From: Accumulibacter sp.
GTDB taxonomy: Bacteria; Pseudomonadota; Gammaproteobacteria; Burkholderiales; Rhodocyclaceae
NCBI RefSeq assembly: GCF_023806565.1
Contig: NZ_JAMTDV010000115.1
Span: 27,541-73,433, forward strand
DNA: 45,893 nucleotides
Direction of reading: 5' to 3'
Positions 26,739 through 37,152 of this stretch are shown here, piece after piece. The position numbers and the translations under genes are program-made. Numbering within the stretch: position 1 is the stretch's first letter; the number at the start of each line of letters is the position of its first letter. The notes beneath the pieces were generated by a model. It saw only the letters and a program-made list of their open reading frames with translations, was not told the DNA's origin and searched no databases.

Positions 26739-27239
26739 ATGGCGGACCGATCACAAGCAGGAATCGCTGCCGACCTTACGCTTCGCTCGCAATCCTTTCT
26801 TCACAACGGAACGATTCCGCCTCGTCACACCTGCGATGGCGCCAACATTTCGCCGCCGCTTGCCTGGGTCGACGCACCCGCGGGCACGAAGAGCTTCGTG
26901 CTGATCGTCGATGACCCGGATGCGCCCGATCCGGCGGCGCCGCGGATGACCTGGGTGCACTGGGTGCTCTACAACATCCCGCCACAGGTCGCGAGCCTGG
27001 CCGAGGGAGTTGCCATACTACCGCCGGGGACCCTGGCGGGACGCAACGACTGGCAGCGCGTCGACTACGGAGGACCCTGTCCCCCGGTCGGTACGCACCG
27101 CTATTTCCACAAGCTCTTTGCGCTCGACGTCGTACTGCCCGACCTTGAGCACCCGACCAAGGCCCGGCTGGAGGGCGCCATGCAAGGTCACGTTCTGGCC
27201 AGGTGCGAGCTTGTCGGGCTGTACCGGCGGCAGCGCTGA
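26739..27239 (+). CDS. YbhB/YbcL (PEBP, Raf-kinase-inhibitor-like) family protein
   Basis: PEBP-fold proteins bind phosphorylated or anionic ligands; the bacterial YbhB/YbcL members have no settled role. The 166-residue protein has IPPRHTCDGANISPPLAW, the ligand-site motif VDDPDAPDP, WVHWVLYNIP, and YGGPCPPVGTHRYFHKLFAL, all hallmark segments. It has no signal peptide (start MADRSQAGIA behind AGGAG), so it is probably cytoplasmic. It converges with the exported protein downstream. Confidence 0.92.
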   Translation: MADRSQAGIAADLTLRSQSFLHNGTIPPRHTCDGANISPPLAWVDAPAGTKSFVLIVDDPDAPDPAAPRMTWVHWVLYNIPPQVASLAEGVAILPPGTLAGRNDWQRVDYGGPCPPVGTHRYFHKLFALDVVLPDLEHPTKARLEGAMQGHVLARCELVGLYRRQR

Positions 27240-27344
27240 AAGCGTCTGCCGCGGTCGTCGCGAGCACGCCCAGCTGCGGTGGGAATGCCGTCGGACTGAG
27301 TGGTCGGTGTCAGCCGGCGCTTGCGCCGCTTGCTGCTCGACCGA

Positions 27345-27749
27345 CTACTCGGTTTCCCAATAGAAATACAGATCGCGGCGACCGCGCTGGCCAATGGCAA
27401 ATGACTTGCTGAGCGTCTTCCCCTTGAACTCCGCGTCAATGCGGTATTGCCCTGGGCCCAGCGTGGCAAAAAAGAAGGGACCCGGTGACCGGGTCACCAG
27501 TACCTTCTCCCCGCTCGAGTGGTAGATGCTGATTCCGACGTCGGCCAGATACGAGCCGCTTCCCTTCAGCGCAAAAACCACTTGCAGGTTATGCGCCTGG
27601 CGCATGGCCTCGATTTCGATCGGGTCGTCGTCGCCGATTCTCCCACTGGCGTGCGCTATCTCGGGAGCGGGTGACGCTGCTCTTGCGGCAAGAGCAACTG
27701 TCAGCAGCGCGCACGCGCCAAGCCGGAATAATCCGTGACGTAGTTTCAT
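27345..27749 (-). CDS. Exported hypothetical protein
   Basis: A 134-residue protein with a signal peptide (MKLRHGLFRLGACALLTVAL, then ARAAS) and a beta-rich mature domain: YLADVGISIYHSSGEKVL, then PFFFATLGPGQYRIDAEFKG, resembling a small carboxypeptidase-regulatory or Ig-like fold. I set the start at the ATG at 27749 because GAGGAG lies six bases upstream. Probably periplasmic or surface-exposed; function unknown. It lies just downstream of lon on the same strand. Confidence 0.78.
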   Translation of the reverse strand: MKLRHGLFRLGACALLTVALAARAASPAPEIAHASGRIGDDDPIEIEAMRQAHNLQVVFALKGSGSYLADVGISIYHSSGEKVLVTRSPGPFFFATLGPGQYRIDAEFKGKTLSKSFAIGQRGRRDLYFYWETE

Positions 27750-27824
27750 CTCCATCTCCTCGAATGGCATCGCCCGGCGTGAAAATTTCCAGCCGCTCAA
27801 GACGACCGGGAGCGCTGCGGGCGC

Positions 27825-30197
27825 TCACTGCGGCATGGCATGATGTACGGCATCATCAACATTTTCCAGGAAGACGAACTCGAGTCGCTCTTTCGCCTCC
27901 GGCGGTACTTCCTCGAGGTCCCGGCGGTTCCGGGCCGGCAGCAGTACGCGCTGGATTCCGGCGCGCATCGCGGCAAGTACCTTGTCCTTGATGCCGCCGA
28001 CCGGCAGTACGAGTCCACGCAGGCTGACTTCGCCAGTCATCGCCGTATCATTGCGTACCGGCCGATCGACGAAGAGCGATGCCAATGCGATGAACATCGC
28101 CACACCGGCACTCGGACCATCCTTTGGGATCGCTCCTGCCGGCACATGCACATGCACGCTGGTCTTCTCGAAGCTGTGCGGGTCGATCCCGAGGCTGGTG
28201 GCACGAGTCTTTACCAGAGTCAGTGCCGCCTGCGCCGATTCCTTCATGACATCACCCAGTTGCCCGGTGAGGATCAGCCCGCCGTCGCCCGCCGTACGGC
28301 TTGCTTCGATGAACAGGATGTCGCCGCCGATCGGCGTCCACGCCAAGCCGGTGGCCACCCCGGCAAGACCAGTACGCAGCGCGACCTCGTTGTCGTACTT
28401 CACCGGTCCGAGAATTGCCGCGAGGTCCGCTTCGTCGACGTGCATCGACGCGATAGTGCCTTCGGCGATATTGACCGCCGCCCGCCGACAAACTGCTCCA
28501 ATTTCGCGTTCGAGCGAACGCACTCCGGCTTCCCGCGTGTAATCGCGGATGATCGCCGCCAGCGCCGGCGCCGAGAACTCGATCTGCCCTTCCTTGAGGC
28601 CGTTCTGCGTGATCTGCCGCGCGACCAGATAACGCCGCGCAATCTCGCGCTTTTCCTCCTGCGTGTAACCTGGTAGCTGGATGATCTCCATGCGGTCACG
28701 CAGCGGGCCCGGAATGTTGTCGAGCACGTTTGCCGTGGTGATGAACAGCATTCGTGACAGATCGAAAGGCAAGGCCAGATAGTTGTCACGGAAAGTATTG
28801 TTCTGTTCGGGGTCGAGCACCTCGAGCAGCGCCGCGGACGGGTCGCCCTGGATGCCGGCACCAAGCTTGTCGATCTCGTCGAGCATCATTACGCAGCCGC
28901 GCGAGCCGGCTTTGCGGATCGCCTGGATGATGTTGCCGGGCAGGGCACCAATATAGGTGCGGCGATGGCCGCGGATTTCCGCCTCATCATGGACGCCGCC
29001 GAGCGATGCCCGGACGAACTTTCTGCCCAGCGCCCGGGCGATCGACTGCCCGAGCGAGGTCTTGCCCACTCCGGGAGGCCCGACGAAACACAGGATCGGC
29101 CCGTGCCCGCCCGGGTTGAGCTTGCGTACCGCAAGAAACTCGATGATTCGCTTCTTGACCTGGTCGAGGCCGAAGTGATCAGCGTCGAGGATGCGGCGCG
29201 CTTCGGCAATCTCTATGCGATCGGGTTCGGGTTCCTTCCACGGCAATTCGATCAACCAGTCGAGATAGGCGCGCACCATCGAGTACTCTGCCGAACCGTC
29301 CGCCATACGTTCCAGACGCTTGAGCTCCTTGTTTGCCTGGCTTGCCACCTCTTCGGGCATTTCCGCATCGGTGATGGCCTTGCGCAAGGTATCGATCTCC
29401 ACGCCGCTGCCGCCTTCGCCTTCGCCGAGCTCCTTCTGGATCGACCTCAACTGCTCACGCAGGAGGTATTCGCGCTGTCGCTGATCGATGTTGGCCTTGG
29501 TTCGCTCGTCGAGCTCGCGCGACAGGCGCAACACCTCGAGACGCGCCTGCAGGCAGTCGACCACCAGGTCGAGCCGCCGCTGCAGGTCGACCGTCTCGAG
29601 GATCCGCTGCCGGTCGGCAATCTTGAATTCGGAAACGCTGGCTATGAGGTCGGCGAGGGATCCCGCCTGCCCCAGGCTCTTCACCGCAGCCAGCAACTCC
29701 TGTGAAACCTGCGGCAGGAACTGCAGGACCTCCAGCGCGCGTTCCCGGAGCTGGATCACGCGCGCTTCGATCTGGCTGTCGGTCGCGTCGGGCTCGTCGA
29801 TTCGTCCGATACGCGCCACCGGAAAAGGATAGCCGGAGAGGTAATCGACGATGCGAAAACGCTGCAGTCCCTGGCAGACGATGACATGGCTGCCATCCGG
29901 CAAGGTCACGTAGCGCAGGATGTTGGCCAGCGTTCCGACCAGGCAGAGATCGTCGGGTTCCGGTACCTCGACCTCGGCATTGCGCTGGAGGAGAATCCCC
30001 ACCGGACGCTCGGTCTTGACTGCCTGCTGCGCCGCCAGCATCGACTGCTCACGGCCGATGGTCAGCGGCAGGATCATTCCTGGAAACAGAACCACGTTGC
30101 GAATCGGCACGATGACCATCGCGTCGTCTGGAATCACGAGCACACCATCGCTATCGTCCCGGCGTCCTCGGCTCGGCTCGCTCTTGTCGGTTGCCAT
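27825..30197 (-). CDS. lon: ATP-dependent protease Lon
   Basis: Lon unfolds and degrades damaged and regulatory proteins. At 790 residues it has the N-terminal LON substrate domain (about 25-220), a coiled-coil, the AAA+ module with Walker A GPPGVGKT at 373-380 and Walker B MMLDEIDK, and the C-terminal protease domain with the Ser-Lys pair: Ser696 in PKDGPSAG and Lys739 in GGIKDK. hsp20 lies 12 bases upstream on the same strand, so the two probably share a stress-responsive transcript. Confidence 0.97.
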   Translation of the reverse strand: MATDKSEPSRGRRDDSDGVLVIPDDAMVIVPIRNVVLFPGMILPLTIGREQSMLAAQQAVKTERPVGILLQRNAEVEVPEPDDLCLVGTLANILRYVTLPDGSHVIVCQGLQRFRIVDYLSGYPFPVARIGRIDEPDATDSQIEARVIQLRERALEVLQFLPQVSQELLAAVKSLGQAGSLADLIASVSEFKIADRQRILETVDLQRRLDLVVDCLQARLEVLRLSRELDERTKANIDQRQREYLLREQLRSIQKELGEGEGGSGVEIDTLRKAITDAEMPEEVASQANKELKRLERMADGSAEYSMVRAYLDWLIELPWKEPEPDRIEIAEARRILDADHFGLDQVKKRIIEFLAVRKLNPGGHGPILCFVGPPGVGKTSLGQSIARALGRKFVRASLGGVHDEAEIRGHRRTYIGALPGNIIQAIRKAGSRGCVMMLDEIDKLGAGIQGDPSAALLEVLDPEQNNTFRDNYLALPFDLSRMLFITTANVLDNIPGPLRDRMEIIQLPGYTQEEKREIARRYLVARQITQNGLKEGQIEFSAPALAAIIRDYTREAGVRSLEREIGAVCRRAAVNIAEGTIASMHVDEADLAAILGPVKYDNEVALRTGLAGVATGLAWTPIGGDILFIEASRTAGDGGLILTGQLGDVMKESAQAALTLVKTRATSLGIDPHSFEKTSVHVHVPAGAIPKDGPSAGVAMFIALASLFVDRPVRNDTAMTGEVSLRGLVLPVGGIKDKVLAAMRAGIQRVLLPARNRRDLEEVPPEAKERLEFVFLENVDDAVHHAMPQ

Positions 30198-30209
30198 GCT
30201 CTCGTCCGA

Positions 30210-30611
30210 TCAGAGGTGATGGAGAACGAGCACCAGGCAGCCGTCTTCCAGGAACTGCTCGTGCAAGCGATAGTTTCCTGGTGGCAGTACGATCCGGCGC
30301 TCGAAGCGTCCATACGGTATTTCCAGGCGATGGATGGCGGCTCGCTGGCAGGCCGACGGCATCGGCCGCTCGCCGCGCACGACGAGACCGGTGTCGTCGA
30401 GAACCACCTCGACCTGCCGCGAACTGACCCCGGGCAGCGCCACCAGCACGCTGAGCTCGTCGCCATTCTCGTACAGGTCGATCGATGGTTCCCAGCAGGG
30501 CACCGAGTGCAGACTTTCGAGTGTAAAGAATCGGCGCGGCAGCCGTTCGCAGCCCTGCAGCAGATCAAGCGCCTCTGCCCACGCCCAGAATCTTCGGTCA
30601 CGCGATCTCAT
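30210..30611 (-). CDS. Hsp20/alpha-crystallin family small heat-shock protein
   Basis: Small heat-shock proteins hold unfolding proteins until refolding or degradation. The 133-residue protein has an N-terminal arm and an alpha-crystallin domain (PSIDLYENGDELSVLVALPG, then VEVVLDDTGLVVRGERP and GRFERRIVLPPGNY). The C-terminal I-x-I anchor is not clear. I prefer the second ATG (30611) because the AAAGG ribosome site abuts the first (30620). Its adjacency to lon gives a hold-or-degrade pair. A TATACT box at 30664-30659 could be its -10 element. Confidence 0.88.
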   Translation of the reverse strand: MRSRDRRFWAWAEALDLLQGCERLPRRFFTLESLHSVPCWEPSIDLYENGDELSVLVALPGVSSRQVEVVLDDTGLVVRGERPMPSACQRAAIHRLEIPYGRFERRIVLPPGNYRLHEQFLEDGCLVLVLHHL

Positions 30612-30677
30612 TGCCTGCATCCTTTGGCCAAACTGGCGCCAGCCCTGGTCACCTGCAAAGTATAGCCGCTGGTCCGC

Positions 30678-31412
30678 TCAGTCGCCCGCCTCGCGGTGGA
30701 TGCTGCGAACCTGCGCCGTCAGGCTCGATAGGGTCAGGCGTTGCTGGCCAGCGGGGTCAAAATTGTTGGGGTCAAGCCAGCGTGCGAAAGCCGCTGCCAG
30801 TTCCGGCCACTCCCCGTCGATGACCGCGTACCAGGCAGTGTCGCGATTGCGCCCCTTGACTACCGCGGCTTGCCGGAAAATACCCTCGAACGAGAAGCCA
30901 AAGCGTTCCGCGGCGGCACGCGATGGTGCATTGAGCGCGTCGCACTTCCACTCGCAGCGTCGATAACCCAGCTCGAAAGCGTGTTTCATCAGCAGAATCA
31001 CTGCTTCGCTGGCCGCCGGGGTACGCTGCATGGGGGGGGAGAAGTGGATATGCCCCAGCTCGATGCAGCCGTTCGCAGGTGTGATCCGCAGGTAGCTTGC
31101 CACGCCCAGCGCGAGACTGGATTGCTGCTCTACGATTGCATAAAACAGCGGGTCGCGACCGACGCAGTAGCTTTCCATCCACGAACGGTAAGCGTCGAGG
31201 CCGTCAAACGGACCATACGGCAGATAGGTCCAGTTCCGCCCGTCCGCGTCGCGCGAATTCGCCGCATGGAGACTGGCTGCGTGCAGCTCGGCGCGCAGTG
31301 GTTCGAGCCGTGCGAAACGCCCCTGCAACTGCTTTCCCGGCGGGTATGGCGGTACCCTCCAGTCGCTGAGCAGCTCACCGACCGGCTGTGCGAGACGATT
31401 CCCGGCCGTCAT
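30678..31412 (-). CDS. GNAT family N-acetyltransferase
   Basis: A 244-residue acyltransferase of the RimJ/RimL-like branch of GNAT. Core segments are RFARLEPLRAELHAASLH near residue 35, GVASYLRITPANGCIELGHI, the acetyl-CoA-binding region RTPAASEAVILLMKHAFELG, and CDALNAPSRAAAERFGFSFE. The substrate is unknown. Its ATG overlaps the stop of the MFS gene (ATGA), so the two are translated together; the transporter may move a substrate or product of this enzyme, which is only inference. Confidence 0.88.
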   Translation of the reverse strand: MTAGNRLAQPVGELLSDWRVPPYPPGKQLQGRFARLEPLRAELHAASLHAANSRDADGRNWTYLPYGPFDGLDAYRSWMESYCVGRDPLFYAIVEQQSSLALGVASYLRITPANGCIELGHIHFSPPMQRTPAASEAVILLMKHAFELGYRRCEWKCDALNAPSRAAAERFGFSFEGIFRQAAVVKGRNRDTAWYAVIDGEWPELAAAFARWLDPNNFDPAGQQRLTLSSLTAQVRSIHREAGD

Positions 31413-32644
31413 GCCGGCAACCTGGATGCGGCCGGTTTCGGCAGCCGCGCTTCGCGGATCGGCAAATTGACCAGTGCTGCCGCCGTTGCCAGTGCCATGT
31501 CGGCATACCACATCCAGGCGTAGTCACCGAAGCGAGCGAGTGCAATGCCGCCAAGATAGGCGCCGAGGAAGCCGCCGATCTGATGAGCGAGCAGCGATAA
31601 ACCGACGAGCGTGCCGAGGTAGCGCACGCCGAAAAGCTTGCCGACGATGGCGGCAGTCGGCGGTACCGTCGCCAGCCAGGTGAACCCGAGCCCCGCTGCG
31701 AAAAGATAGAAGGTCAGATCGGTCTTCGGTGCGACCAGATAGAGCGCTACCAGCAGCGCGCGCGAAGAATACATGCAGAACAGCACGTACTTGCTGCGAT
31801 AACGGGCGACGCAGGAACCGGCATAGAGGCTGCCGAAGATGTTGAACAAGCCGATGATTGCCAGCGACCAGCTGGCGACCGTCGATGGCAGACCACACAG
31901 GTCCACCTCGCCCGGCAAATGAGTCACGAGGAAAGCGATATGGAAGCCGCAAGTGAAGAAACCCAGGTTCAGCAACTGGTAGCTGCGATCGCCCATCGCC
32001 AGTCGGACGTTTTGCCACAGGCCCGCGTCGCTGGCTGCGTGTCTTGACGAATGCTCGGCCGGCTTCGCCAGTACCCCGACCAAGGGCAGTGCCGTGAGCG
32101 TCATCAGAGCCAGTGACCACATTGCCCCCATCCAGCCAAGAAGCTGAATCAACATCTGCAGAATCGGAGCGAAAACGAATTGACCCAACGACCCGCCGGC
32201 ATTGATCACGCCGGATGCGGCGCCACGCGCTTCGAGTGGCAGGCGCTGGCTCGATGCGCCAATCAATACCGAAAAGCTGCCGGCTCCCGAGCCGATGGCC
32301 GAGAACAGGCCGAGCGATGCGACGAGGCCCCAGGTGCTCCCCATGAACGGCGTGATCGCACTGCCGAGAGCCAGTAACAGCAAGCCCGCGACCAGTACGC
32401 GACCCGGCCCGAAGCGGTCCGCGGCTGCTCCCGCGAACGGCTGTACGGCTCCCCAGGTCAACTGGCCGACCGCCATCGCCAGACTGATCGATGCAATGCC
32501 AAGGCCGGTGCTGGTGTTGAGCGGCGAGACGAACAGACCCAGTGACTGTCGTGCCCCCATGGTCACCAGCAGGATGCCTGCTGCCGACAGGGTGATTGCC
32601 CAGAGCCCGGGCTGGTCGAGCGTGCGGAACATCGTTCTCAGCAT
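31409..32644 (-). CDS. Major facilitator superfamily transporter
   Basis: A 411-residue inner-membrane transporter with about 12 predicted membrane segments. It resembles the OFA/monocarboxylate-type branch: VTMGARQSLGLFVSPL in helix 1, WGAVQPFAGAAADRFGPGRV in the helix 2-3 loop, and a second half starting near YQLLNLGFFTCGFHIAFL. The substrate is unknown. AGGAGG lies upstream of the ATG. Coupled by ATGA to the acetyltransferase gene. Confidence 0.88.
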   Translation of the reverse strand: MLRTMFRTLDQPGLWAITLSAAGILLVTMGARQSLGLFVSPLNTSTGLGIASISLAMAVGQLTWGAVQPFAGAAADRFGPGRVLVAGLLLLALGSAITPFMGSTWGLVASLGLFSAIGSGAGSFSVLIGASSQRLPLEARGAASGVINAGGSLGQFVFAPILQMLIQLLGWMGAMWSLALMTLTALPLVGVLAKPAEHSSRHAASDAGLWQNVRLAMGDRSYQLLNLGFFTCGFHIAFLVTHLPGEVDLCGLPSTVASWSLAIIGLFNIFGSLYAGSCVARYRSKYVLFCMYSSRALLVALYLVAPKTDLTFYLFAAGLGFTWLATVPPTAAIVGKLFGVRYLGTLVGLSLLAHQIGGFLGAYLGGIALARFGDYAWMWYADMALATAAALVNLPIREARLPKPAASRLPA

Positions 32645-32745
32645 GTGCAGTATCCTCCTGATCCGCGTCCGGTCCGTTCCGACGGTGGTGCGGCAGCAGC
32701 GATCGCCGCGCCCACGTCACGACGCGGAGTGCGACCGGCGATCCC

Positions 32746-33501
32746 TCAGAGGTTGCAGAACAGCATATCGAACTCGACGTCGCTATCGCAGTGACGCGGC
32801 CGGTGATCGCTGTCGGGACGGGTGAAACGAATGTTGAGCGCGTACTTGTTGGCGCTGATTTCAGGAATGTAGGGATCGTGCAGCTTGAGCGAGATGCGCA
32901 CCATCTGCGAACTGCTGCCGCCAAGCATCAACTGAAAGGCGCCGCCGGTGGCGACGTGATGCTCGGGGCGCCCGCTGGCACGCAACAGACGCAGGACGAT
33001 CGCCAACGCGTCGCGCAGTGGCAGCAGCGGTTGCAGCCAGGCGAGCAGCGCGTCGCGCCGCACACCAGGAGCCTGATGCCGCCAGTAATGATAGGAGGGC
33101 AAATCGAATTCGCAGACGCCACCGGGAATGCTGGCACGGCTCTTGATGCTCATCAGCCAGTCGTTGTCGCGCAAATGCTGGCCAATCTTGCCCGTCATGC
33201 CGAGCAGGGCCGCCGAGGCCTGCTCGATTCCATAGAGGGCGCCCGACAGCGCTTCCTCGGAGATGTCCGGATTGTTGCGGAAACCCAACAGACTCTGGCG
33301 CTGGCGTTCCAGTTCCTGGATCAAATCCATTTTCAGGTCGGCACGCCCGGCCACGTCAAGAATCTCAAACAGCGTCAGGAGAACGACGTGGTGTTCCTGC
33401 GATCCATCCCGCTGCAGGAAGCTGTTCGCCTTGTGGAACAGATCCTCCAGCCGCAACAGCGTGCGTATGCGTTCATTGAAGGGATATTCGTAGGTGATCA
33501 C
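32746..33501 (-). CDS. zapD: Cell division protein ZapD
   Basis: ZapD crosslinks FtsZ filaments at the division ring. From the GTG at 33501 the product is 251 residues and begins MITYEYPFNERIRTLLRLED, matching the family start; the open frame runs further upstream but is unrelated. It continues with KANSFLQRDGSQEHHVVLLT, LFEILDVAGRADLKMDLI and ends with the basic/aromatic C-terminal domain. It follows coaE by 59 bases, the usual coaE-zapD pairing, here without a prepilin peptidase gene alongside. Confidence 0.92.
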   Translation of the reverse strand: MITYEYPFNERIRTLLRLEDLFHKANSFLQRDGSQEHHVVLLTLFEILDVAGRADLKMDLIQELERQRQSLLGFRNNPDISEEALSGALYGIEQASAALLGMTGKIGQHLRDNDWLMSIKSRASIPGGVCEFDLPSYHYWRHQAPGVRRDALLAWLQPLLPLRDALAIVLRLLRASGRPEHHVATGGAFQLMLGGSSSQMVRISLKLHDPYIPEISANKYALNIRFTRPDSDHRPRHCDSDVEFDMLFCNL

Positions 33502-33560
33502 ACAGCCGCCAGCGTCGGGAACGGGATTTTGGATAATTCTGAGGCATTTGCAGCAAAACC

Positions 33561-34184
33561 TCAACGGTCGGCGCGAGCTTTGTCCCTGGCCAGCCCGAGA
33601 TATCTCCGATGAAGCGCTTCGATCTGTGGCAGCAAGGCGTCCAGCCCGCCATCGTTGATCAGCACATCGTCCGCCGCTGCCCGCCGTTGCGCCCGCGAAG
33701 CCTGCGTTGCCATGATCGCCCTGACTGCCTCGCCAGTCAGGCCGCTGCGTGCCTGGACGCGCGCAACCTGGGCGCTCTCTTCGCAGTCGACGACTAGAAT
33801 TCGATCGGCACGCCGGCGATAGCCACCGGTTTCGATCAGCAGAGGCACGACCAGCAGCACGTATGGGGCGGTGACTGCCGCATTGCAGAGCGACTCACTC
33901 TGCTGCCGGATCAGCGGATGCAGAATGGCCTCGAGTCTGCCTTTTGCGGTGTGGTCGGAGAAAACCAGGCTGCGCATCGCGGCACGGTCGAGCGCGCCAC
34001 TGGCATCGACGACGCCGTCACCGAATGCTGCCACGATTGCCGCCATGGCCGCGCCGCCCGCTGCGGTCAGAGCATGCGCGATGGCGTCCGTGTCGACCAA
34101 GGCAGCACCGTGGTGGACGAAGAGCTCGGCGACGGTGCTCTTGCCGCTTCCGATTCCGCCGGTCAGGCCGACGATGAAGTTCAT
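33561..34184 (-). CDS. coaE: Dephospho-CoA kinase
   Basis: CoaE adds the 3'-phosphate to dephospho-CoA, the last step of coenzyme A synthesis. The 207-residue P-loop kinase begins [20 protein letters not shown] (Walker A GGIGSGKS at 9-16), has VDTDAIAH for substrate binding and a C-terminal region with LEAILHPLIR and VVPLLIETG. The ATG at 34184 overlaps the stop of the SPOR gene (ATGA). Confidence 0.95.
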   Translation of the reverse strand: MNFIVGLTGGIGSGKSTVAELFVHHGAALVDTDAIAHALTAAGGAAMAAIVAAFGDGVVDASGALDRAAMRSLVFSDHTAKGRLEAILHPLIRQQSESLCNAAVTAPYVLLVVPLLIETGGYRRRADRILVVDCEESAQVARVQARSGLTGEAVRAIMATQASRAQRRAAADDVLINDGGLDALLPQIEALHRRYLGLARDKARADR

Positions 34185-34867
34185 GGCGCTGCCACGATCT
34201 TGCACGCCGACGGGCTGGCCTTGGGCAGCAGCCCGACGATCGCCTGGCGCAGCGCCTCCGCCTCCCCTTCCGGGCCGCGGATCTCAAGGATGTTGAACGG
34301 TGGCCGGCCCTTGCGTTCTCCCATTCTGGCGGACTTGACTCCTTTTCCCTGCAGCATCGCAAGGCCGGCGCTGGCTGCTTCCTCGGTGCGGTACGTGCCG
34401 AGGGAAATGGCCAGCTGATTGGGGCCGGCAGCCTGCACGACAAAGAAATCGTCGATTCCCAACTGCTGCAGTTCGGCTGTCTTCTTGCGTACTTCCTCGC
34501 GGCTGGCGAGTGGCGGAACGAACACCCAGTAACCGCTGTTCTCGGCTACTGTCCGCCGCGTCGCGCGGAAACCTGCGAACTGTTCGACGAGCAAACGCTC
34601 GATGCGATCAGCCTCCGCACTTGCCAGATCGCTCCACAATTGACAGCTTTCGCCAGCCTTCCGCTCGCGGGCCCTTTCTGGCTCGCGGCCTGCATTGCCC
34701 GGAGGTTCGCCACGCGCGACGATGTTCAGTTGGTCGGCCTGCAACTGTTGCTCGATGCGCCGCGCATCAGGGCTCGACGGGGCACCTAGGTAGCCTCGCG
34801 CCCAAACCAGAAAGAGCAGGTTGGCCAGGACGAGAAGAAAGACGGCAAGCCGTATCGCTGCACTCAT
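34181..34867 (-). CDS. SPOR-domain membrane protein
   Basis: A 228-residue protein with one N-terminal membrane segment ([18 protein letters not shown]) and a periplasmic part whose residues about 105-175 form a SPOR-type domain ([20 protein letters not shown], then [20 protein letters not shown]). SPOR domains bind denuded glycan strands at the division septum, which fits the division gene zapD in the same operon. It overlaps both neighbours by ATGA. Confidence 0.85.
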   Translation of the reverse strand: MSAAIRLAVFLLVLANLLFLVWARGYLGAPSSPDARRIEQQLQADQLNIVARGEPPGNAGREPERARERKAGESCQLWSDLASAEADRIERLLVEQFAGFRATRRTVAENSGYWVFVPPLASREEVRKKTAELQQLGIDDFFVVQAAGPNQLAISLGTYRTEEAASAGLAMLQGKGVKSARMGERKGRPPFNILEIRGPEGEAEALRQAIVGLLPKASPSACKIVAAP

Positions 34868-36228
34868 CCGACTTTTGGCAGGCGTTTGAGTGAATCCCGG
34901 ATGGCTTCGACCGGATATTCGAAATCTTCGAGTTCGCCCGCGAAATAGCGGTCGTACGCTGCCATGTCGAAATGACCGTGGCCCGTGAGATTGACAAGAA
35001 TCGTTCTTGCTTCGCCGTTTGTCTTGCAGCGCAGCGCCTCGTCGATGGCTGCACGAATCGCGTGATTCGATTCAGGCGCGGGAATGACCCCTTCGGCGCG
35101 GGCGAAGGTCACTCCGGCCTCGAAGGTTGCCAGTTGCGAAACCGCCACGGCCTCGATCAGGCCGTCATGGTAGAGCTGCGAGACGAGCGGCGAATCGCCG
35201 TGGTAGCGCAGGCCGCCGGCGTGTATTCCCGGCGGCATGAAATCATGCCCGAGCGTGTACATTTTCATCAGCGGCGTGAAGCCGGAAGCATCGCCGAAGT
35301 CGTAGGCATAGGTCCCCTTGGTCAGCGTCGGGCAGGAAGTCGGCTCGACCGCAACCAGTCGTGTCGGCCTGCCCTGGCGGCCGCCGGCTGCGTTGTCGGC
35401 AAGGAACGGAAAGGCCGCGCCGGCAAACGACGAACCGCCGCCGCAGGGCGCAAAGACGACATCCGGCCAATCACCGACCTTTGCGAACTGCGCCTTTGCT
35501 TCCTGGCCGATGATCGTCTGATGCAGCGCCACGTGGTTGAGCACCGAGCCCAGCGCGTAGCTGGTGTCGGGGCGTGACGCGGCCTCCTCGACGGCTTCCG
35601 AAATGGCGATGCCGAGTGAGCCCTGGTTCGCCGGATCCTTCGCCAGCAGATCGCGACCGGTCTGCGTCATCGGCGACGGGCTGGCGAAGACCTCCGCACC
35701 CCAGGTCTGCATCATCGAGCGGCGGAAGGGCTTCTGCTGATAGCTGATCTTGACCATGTACACGCGCACGTCGAGGCCGAACATCTGCCCGGCGAAAGCC
35801 ATCGAGCAACCCCATTGGCCGGCCCCGGTCTCGGTGGTGATGCGCCGGATACCCGCCTGCCGATTGTAGAAGGCCTGCGGTACGGCCGTATTGGGTTTGT
35901 GCGAGCCTGCCGGCGAGACACCTTCGTACTTGTAGTAAATCCTTGCCGGCGTGCCGAGCAACTCTTCGAGTCGGCGAGCACGAATCAGAGGCGAAGGACG
36001 CCACAGCCGATAGACTTCGCGTACCGCGTCCGGGATCGGGATCCAGCGTTCGGCCGACATTTCCTGTTCGAGAATCGCTGTCGGAAAGATCAGTCCCATC
36101 TGCTCGGCGGCGACGGGTTTGCCGTCCGGGCCCAGCGGCGGTGGCGGTGGATGGGGCAGGTCGGCGACGACGTTGTACCAGTGCGTCGGGATCTCGGATT
36201 GTTCAAGCGTAATGCGCAGCGATTCCAC
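34864..36228 (-). CDS. TrpB2-type tryptophan synthase beta chain-like PLP enzyme
   Basis: TrpB2 enzymes join indole and serine (or phosphoserine) without a stable TrpA partner, and can act in indole salvage. From the GTG at 36228 (GGGAGG upstream) the product is 454 residues. It has the TrpB2-type N-terminal extension ([20 protein letters not shown]), the PLP-lysine motif [11 protein letters not shown] with Lys111, [17 protein letters not shown] and the phosphate-binding loop CGGGSSFAG. It is coupled by ATGA to the SPOR gene. A second, TrpA-dependent TrpB is expected elsewhere; no other Trp step except trpE is in this window. Confidence 0.93.
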   Translation of the reverse strand: MESLRITLEQSEIPTHWYNVVADLPHPPPPPLGPDGKPVAAEQMGLIFPTAILEQEMSAERWIPIPDAVREVYRLWRPSPLIRARRLEELLGTPARIYYKYEGVSPAGSHKPNTAVPQAFYNRQAGIRRITTETGAGQWGCSMAFAGQMFGLDVRVYMVKISYQQKPFRRSMMQTWGAEVFASPSPMTQTGRDLLAKDPANQGSLGIAISEAVEEAASRPDTSYALGSVLNHVALHQTIIGQEAKAQFAKVGDWPDVVFAPCGGGSSFAGAAFPFLADNAAGGRQGRPTRLVAVEPTSCPTLTKGTYAYDFGDASGFTPLMKMYTLGHDFMPPGIHAGGLRYHGDSPLVSQLYHDGLIEAVAVSQLATFEAGVTFARAEGVIPAPESNHAIRAAIDEALRCKTNGEARTILVNLTGHGHFDMAAYDRYFAGELEDFEYPVEAIRDSLKRLPKVG

Positions 36229-36396
36229 GCAGCCTCCCAGGGTCTCGTCGAAAGAAGCCAAGTATACCCCCGGACACCGTGCCCAATCAGCTTGCCGATT
36301 GCAGCCGGTGGCTGGTGCAACGTGCGCTTGGCGGAGCGTCGCCCGGCTCGTAGGGTGGCGCCGCGGCGCGAGCAAGCGTCGCCCGTCGCCTCGAAT

Positions 36397-36885
36397 TCAG
36401 CCCTTGGCGACGAAGTTGGTGCTGGTTCTGGTCACGACGCCGTCGTCGTTGAAATGAACGTTGAAGTACCAGACCATTCCCGGATCCACCTTGGTCTTCC
36501 AGTCCCAGACCGTTTCCTGCTGCAACGAGAAGTAGCGCTGATGCGCCGGCCGGCCGAGCAGTCTTCGGACTTCCCTGCCGGTCATGCCGGCCTTGACCTT
36601 GGCGAAATTCTCCTCGGTCAGGACTTGGCGCACCTCGCGCAAGACGTCGTCGGGCCCAATCACCACCATGTAATTGACGATGCCCTCCGGCATGCGCGGA
36701 TATTCCCAGGTGCGAGTACCGTCTTCGTCCTTCCATTCCAGGTTCGGTTGACCCATGAGCTCGCGGACCTCATTGGCCGAGGTCACCCCGGGTTTGAGTC
36801 TGCTCAACCTGTCGGCGTCGCAGGCGGCGAGAAGGCACGCGATCGCTGCGCCAAGAACGGTTCCTGCAAGAAGTTTCGCGAACAT
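36397..36885 (-). CDS. BamE/SmpA-OmlA-like lipoprotein with two repeats
   Basis: A 162-residue lipoprotein: the signal MFAKLLAGTVLGAAIACLLA ends in a lipobox with the lipidated Cys at about residue 22 (LLAAC). The mature part holds two BamE-like segments, RLKPGVTSANEVRELMGQP and VKAGMTGREVRRLLGRP, each followed by a strand with W/Y-rich sequence. The duplication sets it apart from single-domain BamE, which helps insert outer-membrane beta-barrels; a role in envelope biogenesis is likely but inferred. The ATG has GGAG upstream. Confidence 0.85.
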   Translation of the reverse strand: MFAKLLAGTVLGAAIACLLAACDADRLSRLKPGVTSANEVRELMGQPNLEWKDEDGTRTWEYPRMPEGIVNYMVVIGPDDVLREVRQVLTEENFAKVKAGMTGREVRRLLGRPAHQRYFSLQQETVWDWKTKVDPGMVWYFNVHFNDDGVVTRTSTNFVAKG

Positions 36886-37152
36886 GCCGGCTCCAGTGGT
36901 TGCGAACAAGGCACGAGTATAGGCGAAGGCGGCAGCCAGCGAGCTACGGTAGCTAGGCGACACGAGGTGCAGGCGAAGCACGCCCTTGCCGGAGCGCGGT
37001 GGCGAACACTCTGGCCCACGCGAAGCTGCCCAAGCCGACGGCCAGCATCGGCGTGGAGGAAGCTGGCGGCGAAGCGGCACGCCAGCGCGCCGCGGACGAG
37101 CAGAAAGAGGCTGGCGCCATCCGCACTTTCCGGCAGTCGCGGGCGAGGCAGG
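36886..37152. other. Non-coding gap between comM and the lipoprotein gene
   Basis: Frames on both strands are open because of high GC, but none has a ribosome site or recognisable protein. It should carry the lipoprotein promoter. Nothing else is seen. Confidence 0.4.

Noticed and set aside
36335-36385. Direct repeat AGCGTCGCCCG, two copies 40 bases apart, upstream of trpB2
   Set aside because: Short GC-rich repeat likely by chance in this composition; no symmetry or further copies seen.
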